A program made the translations under genes and the position numbers. Under the pieces are notes generated by a model. It was given only the letters and a program-made list of their open reading frames with translations, was not told where the DNA came from and did no database searches. Positions 1-5,487 of a DNA stretch of 5,487 nucleotides are shown here, in pieces. This DNA is from CAZRZN01 sp964604565 (GTDB taxonomy: Bacteria > Pseudomonadota > Alphaproteobacteria > Rhodobacterales > Rhodobacteraceae): positions 1 to 5,487 of the forward strand of contig CAZRZN010000272.1 in NCBI GenBank assembly GCA_964604565.1. The letters run 5' to 3'. Position 1 is the first letter of the stretch; every line of letters starts with the position of its first letter.

Positions 1-734
1 CAGACGATGATCGCGTTGTCCGCCTTGTCGCGGACGACCTCCATCTCGAATTCCTTCCAGCCCAGCAGGCTTTCATCCACAAGGATCTGTCCCACGGGTG
101 ACGCGTCCATGCCCGAACGGCAGTAATGAATGTAATCCTCGCGGTTGTAAGCCACGCCGCCGCCTGTCCCGCCAAGCGTGTAGGCCGGGCGGATGATCGC
201 GGGGAGGCCCACGATCTCGAGCGCGCCCAGTGCCTCCTCCACGCCGGCGGCGAGATCGCGCTTGCCATTGTCCATCAGCGGGGCGGTGACGATGGTGGCG
301 GCCGGGTTTTCCAACCCGATGCGGTCCATCGCCTCGCGGAACAGTTTGCGGTCCTCGGCCATCTCGATCGCTTCGCGACGTGCACCGATCATCTCGACCC
401 CGAATTTCTCCAGCACGCCCATCTCTTCGAGCGCGAGTGACGTGTTCAAACCGGTCTGTCCGCCCATCGTGGGCAGCAACGCGTCAGGACGTTCCTTTTC
501 GATGATGCGGGCGACGACTTCGGGTGTGATCGGTTCGATATAGGTGGCATCCGCCAGCCCCGGATCGGTCATGATCGTGGCCGGGTTCGAATTGACAAGG
601 ATGACACGATATCCCTCTTCGCGCAGGGCCTTGCAGGCCTGTGCGCCGGAGTAGTCGAATTCGCAGGCCTGCCCGATCACGATGGGGCCCGCCCCGATGA
701 TCATGATGGAGGAGATGTCGGTTCTCTTCGGCAT
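1..734 (-). CDS. carB: Carbamoyl-phosphate synthase large subunit, N-terminal part (partial)
   Basis: CarB makes carbamoyl phosphate from bicarbonate, ATP and ammonia supplied by the CarA glutaminase, feeding pyrimidine and arginine synthesis in the cytoplasm. The first 244 codons are present and the frame runs off the left edge; the full protein is normally about 1,080-1,120 residues. Seen: the N-terminus MPKRTDISSIMIIGAGPIVI, the GQACEFDYSGAQACKAL stretch (21-37), NSNPATIMTD (48-57), LPTMGGQT (87-94), R129 and R182 (matching E. coli R129 and R169), the glycine-rich TLGGTGGG loop (186-193) and E228 in WKEFEMEV, all from the first ATP-grasp domain, which phosphorylates bicarbonate. Between the two arginines there are 13 more residues than in E. 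coli, which I recall as usual for alphaproteobacteria. The ATG at 732-734 is fixed by the family N-terminus; upstream is only a weak GGGAC ribosome-binding site. No carA is visible. Confidence 0.97.
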   Translation of the reverse strand, partial: MPKRTDISSIMIIGAGPIVIGQACEFDYSGAQACKALREEGYRVILVNSNPATIMTDPGLADATYIEPITPEVVARIIEKERPDALLPTMGGQTGLNTSLALEEMGVLEKFGVEMIGARREAIEMAEDRKLFREAMDRIGLENPAATIVTAPLMDNGKRDLAAGVEEALGALEIVGLPAIIRPAYTLGGTGGGVAYNREDYIHYCRSGMDASPVGQILVDESLLGWKEFEMEVVRDKADNAIIV

Positions 735-766
735 GGCTGGCTGGTCCCGGGCTTTAGGTGCAAAAC

Positions 767-794
767 CGCCGCCCGCAGGGGCGCAGGGGCGGCG
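767..794 (-). promoter_or_regulatory. GC-rich stem-loop in the carB leader
   Basis: A perfect 8-bp stem, CGCCGCCC (787-794 on the minus strand) with GGGCGGCG (767-774), encloses a 12-base loop. In the carB direction it is followed by GGTTTTG, a short T-run, about 30 bases before the start codon. It could be an attenuator-like or mRNA-stabilising hairpin; the T-run is too short for a confident terminator. I see no leader peptide with runs of pathway-relevant codons. Confidence 0.4.
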
Positions 795-806
795 CAAATT
801 GGCGCC
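791..806. promoter_or_regulatory. Operator-like palindrome at the carB transcription start
   Basis: GGCGC (791-795) and GCGCC (802-806) form an inverted repeat around an AATT-containing centre; 7 of 8 positions per half-site are symmetric, with one mismatch pair (796/801). It directly abuts the proposed -10 box and spans the predicted start of transcription, a typical place for a repressor site. The regulator cannot be named. Confidence 0.35.
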
Positions 807-834
807 GTTATAGCGCAGGTGCAAGCCAGTGCAA
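807..834 (-). promoter_or_regulatory. Candidate sigma-70-type promoter of carB
   Basis: Read on the minus strand, TTGCAC (829-834) and TATAAC (807-812) are separated by 16 bases. Both boxes are close to the -35 and -10 consensus. Transcription would begin near 800, giving a leader of about 66 bases before the carB ATG. The match is by eye, with no transcript evidence. Confidence 0.6.
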
Positions 835-835
835 G
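819..835 (-). repeat. Direct repeat CTTGCAC x2 at the carB -35 region
   Basis: Two exact copies of CTTGCAC (829-835 and 819-825, minus strand) lie 10 bases apart, about one helical turn. The first copy contains the proposed -35 box. The arrangement resembles paired activator or repressor half-sites, but with only two 7-base copies it may be chance. Confidence 0.35.
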
Positions 836-1011
836 GTGACACCGGAGCCTTGGAAAACGACGGTTTTGAGGCCGGGTCAAGGTGAGGAAAACCATACTCC
901 CCGGTTTGGTCCATTCCGTCGATGGTGACGGGATTGTAGCCATTTATTTTTCAGCTGCCGGTGGCGTGCCCTTCAGGGAACCCGTCGGCGTCATTCCAAA
1001 ACGCAACCGAT

Positions 1012-1024
1012 AGAGATTTTTTTG
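1012..1024 (+). promoter_or_regulatory. Weak ribosome-binding site and TTG start of the EamA gene
   Basis: AGAG at 1012-1015 sits 6 bases before the TTG at 1022-1024. The frame is open further upstream, but I found no in-frame ATG or GTG there back to about 930. The first membrane segment begins at about residue 9 from this TTG, as expected for the family. A second in-frame TTG lies three codons later (1031-1033). Confidence 0.5.
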
Positions 1025-2059
1025 ACCAAATTGCATATCCAGACTGCCGCGGCGTATTTCTGCCTGCTGCTTCCACCATTGTTATGGGCCGGAAATTTCA
1101 TCATTGGCCGCGCTGCAACGGAAATTGATCCGTTTACGCTCAATCTGTTGCGCTGGATCGTGGCCGGCCTGTGTCTGCTGCCGGTTCTCCTGTGGCATTT
1201 CCGGTCCGCCATGCGGGCGTTGCGCAGCCGTTACCTTGTGATCATCTCGCTGACAGCTCTTGGGATTATCGGTTTCAACACCGTGCTGTATGCCGGATTG
1301 AAAAGCACACCCGCGGGGGCGGCAGGTGTGCTTTTCGGGGTGACGCCCCTGCTGATCCTCGCCCTGTCGCGGTTATGGCTGCGGCACCCCCTTACCTTTT
1401 TCAGCGGCTTGGGCGGGATATTGGCATTCTGCGGTTTGGTCTTTGTGTTGAGCGGCGGCCTGAGCATGGCGGGATTTGAATGGCGGGGTGCAGCGTTGGT
1501 GGGTGTTTCCGCGATGATCTTTGCGGCATACACCGTGACCCTGCAACACGCGGCGCTCGAACTGCGAGGCGAGGTCTGCCTTGCGCTGACGATCTGGCTT
1601 GGCCTGCTGGTCATGGCGCCTTTCGCCGCGTTGCGCCCCGACTCTTGGCTCACCTTGCACGAAGCGACTCAGGTGCTGCCGGCGGTGCTGTATCTTGGCG
1701 TTGGCGCCTCGGTACTGGCCTTTTTCGCGTGGCAGTCCGGGGTGCGCGTCCTTGGCGCGCAAAAGGCGGGCGTCTTTTTACAACTTGTTCCGGTCTTCGG
1801 CGTTGTGCTTGGCTGGCTGATTCTTGACGAATCTCTTGCTCAGGGAAAACTGGTCGGGCTTTTGTGCATCATCTGCGGGGTCGTCATTGCACAGGTGCCG
1901 GGCAAAACCCGCAATGCGGCCAAGGCATCCGCAGACCGGGACGATGATTTGCCCCGTTTCGTTTTGGATGAACGATATCTCACCGCTCGACGCGCGAAGG
2001 TCGCGGTCAATTGCATCCCGGCAAGGGATGCTTCGGGCGTTCCGGTCGCCCGGGTATAA
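1022..2059 (+). CDS. EamA-domain (DMT superfamily) membrane transporter
   Basis: Inner-membrane protein of the drug/metabolite transporter superfamily, RhaT/EamA type; members export or import amino acids, metabolites or drugs and the substrate cannot be read from sequence. The 345 residues contain about ten hydrophobic segments in two repeats: EamA domain 1 at about 10-145 (starting with AYFCLLLPPLLWAGNFIIGR) and domain 2 at about 155-291. The second repeat carries the family pattern LVPVFGVVLGWLILDE (255-270), a conserved proline followed by a glycine-rich helix and a terminal glutamate. Family members usually end soon after the tenth helix, near 293 here. This one continues with about 52 charged residues (DRDDD, then basic), giving a longer protein than the usual 290-300. 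Translation probably starts at TTG. It diverges from carB and converges on cfa, so it is likely monocistronic. Family confident, substrate unknown. Confidence 0.88.
   Translation: MTKLHIQTAAAYFCLLLPPLLWAGNFIIGRAATEIDPFTLNLLRWIVAGLCLLPVLLWHFRSAMRALRSRYLVIISLTALGIIGFNTVLYAGLKSTPAGAAGVLFGVTPLLILALSRLWLRHPLTFFSGLGGILAFCGLVFVLSGGLSMAGFEWRGAALVGVSAMIFAAYTVTLQHAALELRGEVCLALTIWLGLLVMAPFAALRPDSWLTLHEATQVLPAVLYLGVGASVLAFFAWQSGVRVLGAQKAGVFLQLVPVFGVVLGWLILDESLAQGKLVGLLCIICGVVIAQVPGKTRNAAKASADRDDDLPRFVLDERYLTARRAKVAVNCIPARDASGVPVARV
2013..2052 (+). repeat. Two stem-loops inside the 3' end of the EamA gene
   Basis: GCATCCC (2013-2019) and GGGATGC (2025-2031) form a perfect 7-bp stem with a 5-base loop. 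CGGGCG (2034-2039) and CGCCCG (2047-2052) form a 6-bp stem with a 7-base loop. Both lie within the codons of the unusual C-terminal tail, ending 5 bases before the stop codon. Confidence 0.5.
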
Positions 2060-2097
2060 GTGGACAGGCGGCACCCTGCGAACGCGTCCGTCTGATC

Positions 2098-2147
2098 CGC
2101 CCGCATATCAAACTTGCGGGCGCGCCGAGCCACGACGCCCCGGCGCG
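2098..2147. terminator. Stem-loops after the EamA stop codon (possible terminator region)
   Basis: CGCCCGCA (2098-2105) pairs with TGCGGGCG (2115-2122), an 8-bp stem with a 9-base loop. CGCGCCG (2121-2127) pairs with CGGCGCG (2141-2147), a 7-bp stem. The two share bases 2121-2122. Neither is followed by a T-tract on either strand, so intrinsic termination is doubtful. They may protect mRNA 3' ends, or Rho may do the termination. Confidence 0.35.
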
Positions 2148-2159
2148 ATGATTGATGGG

Positions 2160-2184
2160 GGCGCAGGCCTTTTCAGCCTGCGCC
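2160..2184. terminator. Stem-loop between convergent EamA gene and cfa
   Basis: GGCGCAGGC (2160-2168) and GCCTGCGCC (2176-2184) form a perfect 9-bp GC-rich stem with a 7-base loop. It begins only 6 bases past the cfa stop codon and is the last hairpin before it from the EamA side, so it could serve both transcripts. There is no T-run on either side, so it is not a classic intrinsic terminator. Confidence 0.5.
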
Positions 2185-2190
2185 AGCGGT

Positions 2191-3423
2191 CTATTCGGCG
2201 GCCTGCACCAATGTGGCTTCGCTCGAAGCCGGATACAGGTAATCCCGCGTGATCGGGACCGCCGACATGGATTTGGCCAATTGCCATTGTTGAACATGCA
2301 GCGCGCCAATCCGGAATGACACCTCCATGGAGGCAAGGTAAAAGCGCCACATGCGGACGAACTGCGCATCGAACATTTCTTCGACCTGGTCGATGTTCGC
2401 CTCGAACCGCTCGCGCCACGCCTTGAGCGTCAGCGCATAGTGGATGCGCAGGGCCTCGTCATCGCATTGATGAAGCCAACTCGACTCGATTGCGCGGTAG
2501 ATCTCGGAGGCGGCAGGCGCATAGCTGCCGGGAAAGATATACTTGTCCATCCAGAGGTTGTTTGGGCGTGCGGGTCCGGATTTCACGATGGAATGGATAA
2601 GGGAGATACCGTCATCCGCCAGCAGATCGCGCACCTTGCCGAAATACTCGGAAAAATGCGGCAGGCCGACGTGTTCCAGCATGCCGACGCTGACAATCCT
2701 GTCGAACCGCTCATCCAGCTTGCGATAATCCAGCAGGCGAAAATCGATCCTGTCTTCCAGGCCCGCGGCCCGCGCGCGCGATCTGGCGGTGGACAACTGA
2801 TTTTCCGAAAGCGTGACGCCAGTCACCTGCGCGCCATGGTCCCGCGCCAGCGTCAGCGCCATGCCGCCCCAGCCGCAGCCGATGTCCAGCACGCGCATCC
2901 CCGGCTCTATCAGCAGCTTGTCTGCGATATGCGCCTTTTTGGCGGCCTGTGCCTCGTCCAGCGTCATGTCGGGATGTGCGAAATACGCGCATGAATACTG
3001 CATGTCCCCGTCCAGAAAGAGACGGTAAAGATCATCCGAAAGATCGTAATGGTGCGCCACGTTGCGCCGTGCGCTGAACGGCGTGTTGCGTTGCAGGAAA
3101 CTGCGCAGGGCCCCTTGCACGCGGCGCGGCCATTCATACCAGACGGGCATGCGCCCGATGTTCTGATTGTGCAGCAGCAACTCCAGCAGACCGACGAGGT
3201 CATCCCCCTCGATCCGAAGACTGCCATCGGTGTAACACTCGCCGATGGCGACGGCCGGACGCGCCAGAAGCCGGCGCATGGCGGATGGTTCGGTGATCGT
3301 GACCGTGGCCGACGCGCCACCCCCGGGACCGAAACGCTTTGACGCGCCATCCGGAAAATGGACCGTCAATTCACCTTCCCGGATCAGCCGATCCATCATG
3401 TTGCGAAATAGAGACTCCCACAT
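2191..3423 (-). CDS. cfa: Cyclopropane-fatty-acyl-phospholipid synthase
   Basis: SAM-dependent methyltransferase that adds a methylene bridge across the double bond of unsaturated acyl chains in membrane phospholipids, usually in stationary phase or under acid or oxidative stress; it acts at the cytoplasmic face of the membrane. The 410 residues comprise an N-terminal lipid-binding region (about 1-120) and the methyltransferase domain with SAM loop VLDIGCGWGG (178-187). Residues matching E. coli active-site positions are present: C145 in YSCAYF (E. coli C139), E250 in VGMLEHVG (E239), H277 and I279 in IHSI (H266, I268) and Y329 (Y317). E. coli Cfa has 382 residues. The ATG at 3421-3423 is chosen because MWESLFRNMMDRL begins the recognisable protein and GGGGG lies 7 bases upstream; the frame stays open further upstream only as antisense to aspS. 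Related methylases of the furan-fatty-acid pathway (UfaM) belong to the same family and are a less likely alternative. Confidence 0.93.
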   Translation of the reverse strand: MWESLFRNMMDRLIREGELTVHFPDGASKRFGPGGGASATVTITEPSAMRRLLARPAVAIGECYTDGSLRIEGDDLVGLLELLLHNQNIGRMPVWYEWPRRVQGALRSFLQRNTPFSARRNVAHHYDLSDDLYRLFLDGDMQYSCAYFAHPDMTLDEAQAAKKAHIADKLLIEPGMRVLDIGCGWGGMALTLARDHGAQVTGVTLSENQLSTARSRARAAGLEDRIDFRLLDYRKLDERFDRIVSVGMLEHVGLPHFSEYFGKVRDLLADDGISLIHSIVKSGPARPNNLWMDKYIFPGSYAPAASEIYRAIESSWLHQCDDEALRIHYALTLKAWRERFEANIDQVEEMFDAQFVRMWRFYLASMEVSFRIGALHVQQWQLAKSMSAVPITRDYLYPASSEATLVQAAE

Positions 3424-3465
3424 TTCAAAACCCCCATGCGGCGATTTCACGTTTCCCAAGGATCG

Positions 3466-3495
3466 AAGATACCAGAAGAAGACGATTCTTGGCAA
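3466..3495 (-). promoter_or_regulatory. Candidate promoter of cfa
   Basis: On the minus strand, TTGCCA (3490-3495) and TATCTT (3466-3471) are 18 bases apart, and TGG just before the -10 box makes an extended -10. Transcription would start near 3459, about 36 bases before the ATG. I looked for a Rhodobacter RpoE-type (TGATCC) element, given the known stress control of cfaA, and found none in the right place. Confidence 0.45.
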
Positions 3496-3511
3496 ATAAA
3501 GCCACCTTCCC

Positions 3512-3540
3512 TTGACTTCCCCGGCCCTTGAGGATGTATC
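3512..3540 (+). promoter_or_regulatory. Candidate promoter of aspS
   Basis: TTGACT (3512-3517) is a near-consensus -35 box. With a 17-base spacer the -10 would be TGTATC (3535-3540), a weak match. The start of transcription would be near 3547, about 31 bases before the aspS ATG. It lies back-to-back with the cfa promoter in a 154-bp spacer. Confidence 0.4.
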
Positions 3541-3577
3541 GGCGCCTGACTTTTGCGCTTTCAACAAGGGGCCTGAC

Positions 3578-5487
3578 ATGCACGCTTTTCGCAGCCATAC
3601 CTGCGCCGACCTGACCAAGGCCAACGTGGGCGAGACCGTCCGGCTGGCAGGCTGGGTCCACCGCATCCGTGACCATGGCGGCGTGCTGTTCATCGACCTT
3701 CGTGACCACTACGGCATGACCCAGGTGCTGTGCGACCCCGACAGCCCCGTCTTTGCGCAAGTGGAAAAACTGCGCAGCGAATGGTGCATCCGCCTCGACG
3801 GCAGCGTGAAAGCCCGCGATGCGAGCCTTGTGAACCCCAAGCTGCCCACCGGCGAGATCGAAGTCTACATTCGCGATCTCGAAGTGCTGGGCAATGCGGA
3901 CGAACTGCCGCTCATGGTCTTTGGAGATCAGGAATACCCGGAGGAAACGCGCCTGCGCTATCGCTATCTGGACCTGCGCCGCGAGGCCATGCAACGCAAC
4001 ATGGTGCTGCGGTCGGATGTTGTGGCCTCCATGCGGCGGCGCATGTGGGACAAGGGATTTCGCGAGTTTCAGACGCCGATCATCACCGCGTCCAGTCCCG
4101 AAGGCGCGCGCGATTTCCTAGTGCCGTCCCGGCTGCACCCGGGCCGGTTCTATGCCCTGCCGCAGGCCCCCCAGCAATTCAAGCAGCTGATCATGGTGTC
4201 GGGCTTTGACAAGTATTTCCAGATCGCACCTTGTTTCCGGGACGAAGATCCGCGCGCCGACCGGTCGCCGACGGACTTCTACCAGCTCGATGTCGAGATG
4301 AGCTTTGTCACGCAGCAGGATGTGTTCGACACCGTTTCGCCGGTGATCGCGGGCGTGTTCGAGGAATTCGGCGGCGGCAAATCGGTTGATGCGCCGGAAA
4401 GCTGGCCGCAGATCCCCTATGCCGAGGCCGCGCTGAAATACGGCACCGACAAGCCCGACCTGCGCAACCCGATCGAGATGCAGGTGGTGTCAGAGCATTT
4501 CGCAGGCTCCGGCTTTGCCATCTTCGCCAAGCTGCTGGAGCAGGAGGGCACCGAGATCCGGGCCATCCCTGCGCCCGGCGGCGGATCGCGCAAGTTCTGC
4601 GACCGGATGAACGCCTGGGCGCAGAACGAGGGCCTGCCGGGGATGGGGTATATCTTCTGGCGGGAGGTGCAGACAGCGAACAAGACTGGTGACATACTGA
4701 AGTCTTGGATCGCCGCAGAAACGGTTGATGCAGCAATTCTCCATGAGCTCCGTCAACTTGATGACGGAGATAGAGATTCGTTCTCAACCGTGAACCAGAT
4801 TGTGGAGCACATTAAGGAGGGAAGTCCAGACGCCATTGAAAGCGCTGAGAAACTCAGACTGATCGCCTTCCCCACTACTGGTGACGTGGAACCTGCCGGC
4901 CCGCTGGCCAAGAACATCGGCCCTGAACGCACGGAGGCGATCCGCCAGCAACTGGGCCTTGGTGTCGGCGACGCGGCGTTTTTCCTGGGCGGCAAGCCGA
5001 CCAGCTTTCAGCGGATCGCTGGCAAGGCCCGCGATGTGCTGGGAACCGAGCTGAAGCTGATCGACGAGAACCGCTTTGCCTTTGCCTGGATCGTGGATTT
5101 CCCGATCTACGAAAAGGACGAGGAAACCGGCGAGATCGACTTTGAACACAACCCGTTTTCCATGCCGCAGGGCGGGATGGAGGCGCTGCAAGGCGATCCG
5201 CTGGCGGTCAAGGGCTTTCAATACGACCTGTCCTGCAACGGCTACGAACTGGTGTCAGGCGCAATCCGCAACCACAAGCCAGACGTCATGCTCAAGGCGT
5301 TCGAGATCGCCGGTTACGGCGAAGATGAGGTCAAAAGCCGCTTTGGCGCATTGTTTCAGGCGTTCCACTACGGCGCCCCGCCGCATGGCGGCTGTGCGGC
5401 AGGGATCGACCGCATCGTCATGCTGCTGGCCGAGACCGCGAATATCCGCGAGGTCATCATGTTCCCGATGAACCAGCGCGCCGAAGA
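3578..5487 (+). CDS. aspS: Aspartyl-tRNA synthetase, with in-frame insertion (3' end missing)
   Basis: Class II synthetase that charges tRNA with aspartate in the cytoplasm. 636 codons are visible and the frame is open to the right edge; about 30 more would be expected by comparison with E. coli (590 residues). Order: N-terminal OB-fold anticodon-binding domain (GWVHRIRDHGGVLFIDLRD, 25-43), catalytic core with motif 1 (near QTPIITASSPEGARD), QAPQQFKQ, motif 2 with R221 in FRDEDPRADRSPTDFYQLD (E. coli R217), the GAD domain, then GYELVSGAIRN and motif 3 GAPPHGGCAAGIDR with R612 (E. coli R537). H33 is the residue typical of non-discriminating AspRS, which also charges tRNA-Asn for GatCAB amidation (E. 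coli has L30). The ATG at 3578 has AAGGGG 6 bases upstream. The offset from E. coli rises from 4 residues at motif 2 to 75 at motif 3 because of an insertion near 370-436, described separately. Confidence 0.96.
   Translation, partial: MHAFRSHTCADLTKANVGETVRLAGWVHRIRDHGGVLFIDLRDHYGMTQVLCDPDSPVFAQVEKLRSEWCIRLDGSVKARDASLVNPKLPTGEIEVYIRDLEVLGNADELPLMVFGDQEYPEETRLRYRYLDLRREAMQRNMVLRSDVVASMRRRMWDKGFREFQTPIITASSPEGARDFLVPSRLHPGRFYALPQAPQQFKQLIMVSGFDKYFQIAPCFRDEDPRADRSPTDFYQLDVEMSFVTQQDVFDTVSPVIAGVFEEFGGGKSVDAPESWPQIPYAEAALKYGTDKPDLRNPIEMQVVSEHFAGSGFAIFAKLLEQEGTEIRAIPAPGGGSRKFCDRMNAWAQNEGLPGMGYIFWREVQTANKTGDILKSWIAAETVDAAILHELRQLDDGDRDSFSTVNQIVEHIKEGSPDAIESAEKLRLIAFPTTGDVEPAGPLAKNIGPERTEAIRQQLGLGVGDAAFFLGGKPTSFQRIAGKARDVLGTELKLIDENRFAFAWIVDFPIYEKDEETGEIDFEHNPFSMPQGGMEALQGDPLAVKGFQYDLSCNGYELVSGAIRNHKPDVMLKAFEIAGYGEDEVKSRFGALFQAFHYGAPPHGGCAAGIDRIVMLLAETANIREVIMFPMNQRAE
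4685..4876 (+). other. 192-bp in-frame low-GC insertion in the AspRS GAD domain
   Basis: E. coli AspRS has about 12 residues between the tryptophan of its GLAWIKV strand and the proline of SPIAK in the GAD domain. Here W361 and P442 (GYIFW ... AGPLAKN) are separated by 80. The frame remains open throughout. GC is 49% over 4681-4860, against 63-73% in the neighbouring 60-base lines on either side. The only two AGA arginine codons in the visible aspS are here; every other arginine is CGN. The peptide is acidic and looks mostly helical (segments near ILKSWIAAETVDAAILHELRQL-like, STVNQIVEHIK and DAIESAEKLRLIAF), with no motif I recognise. It is far too short for an intein and lacks intein splice motifs. 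Origin is inferred to be insertion of foreign DNA, tolerated because it sits in a surface loop. Low-GC character may begin slightly earlier (about 4664) and end near 4894. Confidence 0.75.
4748..4769 (+). repeat. Stem-loop within the aspS insertion
   Basis: CTCCGTCA (4748-4755) pairs perfectly with TGACGGAG (4762-4769) around a 6-base loop. A second, smaller palindrome, CTGAG-aaa-CTCAG, lies at 4845-4857. Both are inside the low-GC insertion and are translated. Confidence 0.45.

Larger units (their letters stand above)
4685..4885 (+). repeat. 9-bp direct repeats bordering the aspS insertion
   Basis: ACTGGTGAC occurs exactly at 4685-4693 and 4877-4885, both read as Thr-Gly-Asp in frame. The spacing is 192 bp, exactly 64 codons. 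Removing one copy plus the intervening DNA leaves 16 residues between W361 and the AGPLAKN proline, near the 12 in E. coli. This is what a target-site duplication, or slippage between short repeats, would leave. I found no convincing terminal inverted repeats inside the two copies. Confidence 0.6.

Noticed and set aside
854..907. Short AAAAC/GTTTT and AAACC/GGTTT inverted repeats in the carB-EamA spacer
   Set aside because: The arms are only 5 bp with variable loops, no better than expected by chance.
701..943. 80-codon minus-strand ORF overlapping the carB start
   Set aside because: It has no ribosome-binding site, its sequence is unlike a protein, and it runs through the carB promoter and out of frame into carB.
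2191..3350. Long open frames on the plus strand and in other minus-strand frames across cfa
   Set aside because: They are shadows of a clearly coding frame in high-GC DNA, with no recognisable domains.
3396..3437. 13-codon overlapping ORF beginning 14 bases upstream of the cfa start
   Set aside because: It has no ribosome-binding site of its own, its ATG overlaps the GGGGG used by cfa, and such short frames are common by chance.
3424..3693. 90-residue upstream extension of the cfa reading frame
   Set aside because: It runs through the divergent promoter spacer and antisense to the start of aspS, has no Cfa similarity, and a family-like start at 3423 has a ribosome-binding site.
4685..4885. 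Intein, or group I/II intron, as explanation for the aspS insertion
   Set aside because: It is too short for an intein and has no Cys/Ser start with a His-Asn end. It keeps the frame open and shows no intron core or domain V/VI structure.
4664..4894. Sequencing frameshift artefact or chimeric assembly in aspS
   Set aside because: The frame is identical before and after, the spacing is a multiple of three, and both flanks read as correct AspRS. A chimera cannot be fully excluded without reads.
4308..5221. Minus-strand ORFs antisense to aspS, including two spanning the insertion
   Set aside because: They are Arg/Pro/Ser-rich shadow translations, while the sense frame is unmistakably AspRS on both sides of the insertion.

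Overview
The window looks like chromosomal DNA of an alphaproteobacterium, most likely a Rhodobacteraceae (Roseobacter-type) species. The basis is high GC outside one patch, the wording of CarB and AspRS, which matches my memory of that family, and an AspRS of the non-discriminating type. No database search was possible. There are no RNA genes, IS elements, CRISPR arrays or phage genes that I can support.

Layout, left to right: (1) the N-terminal 244 codons of carB on the minus strand, running off the left edge; (2) a 287-bp divergent spacer holding a good sigma-70-type carB promoter, an operator-like palindrome at the expected start of transcription and a GC-rich leader hairpin; (3) a plus-strand EamA/DMT-family membrane transporter with a TTG start and an unusual hydrophilic C-terminal tail; (4) a short convergent spacer crowded with stem-loops; (5) a complete cyclopropane-fatty-acyl-phospholipid synthase gene (cfa) on the minus strand; (6) a 154-bp divergent spacer with candidate promoters for cfa and aspS; (7) aspS on the plus strand, encoding aspartyl-tRNA synthetase and running off the right edge a few dozen codons before its expected stop.

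The genes are housekeeping or membrane functions (pyrimidine/arginine precursor synthesis, small-molecule transport, membrane lipid modification, translation). They are arranged head-to-head and tail-to-tail, so each is probably its own transcription unit and they do not form a pathway together.

The most notable feature is inside aspS. An in-frame, low-GC (49%) segment of about 64 extra codons interrupts the GAD domain of AspRS, flanked by an exact 9-bp direct repeat (ACTGGTGAC) spaced exactly 192 bp apart. The reading frame stays open across it and all class II synthetase motifs are intact on both sides. This suggests a translated, tolerated insertion in an essential enzyme. What the inserted peptide is or does cannot be told from the sequence.
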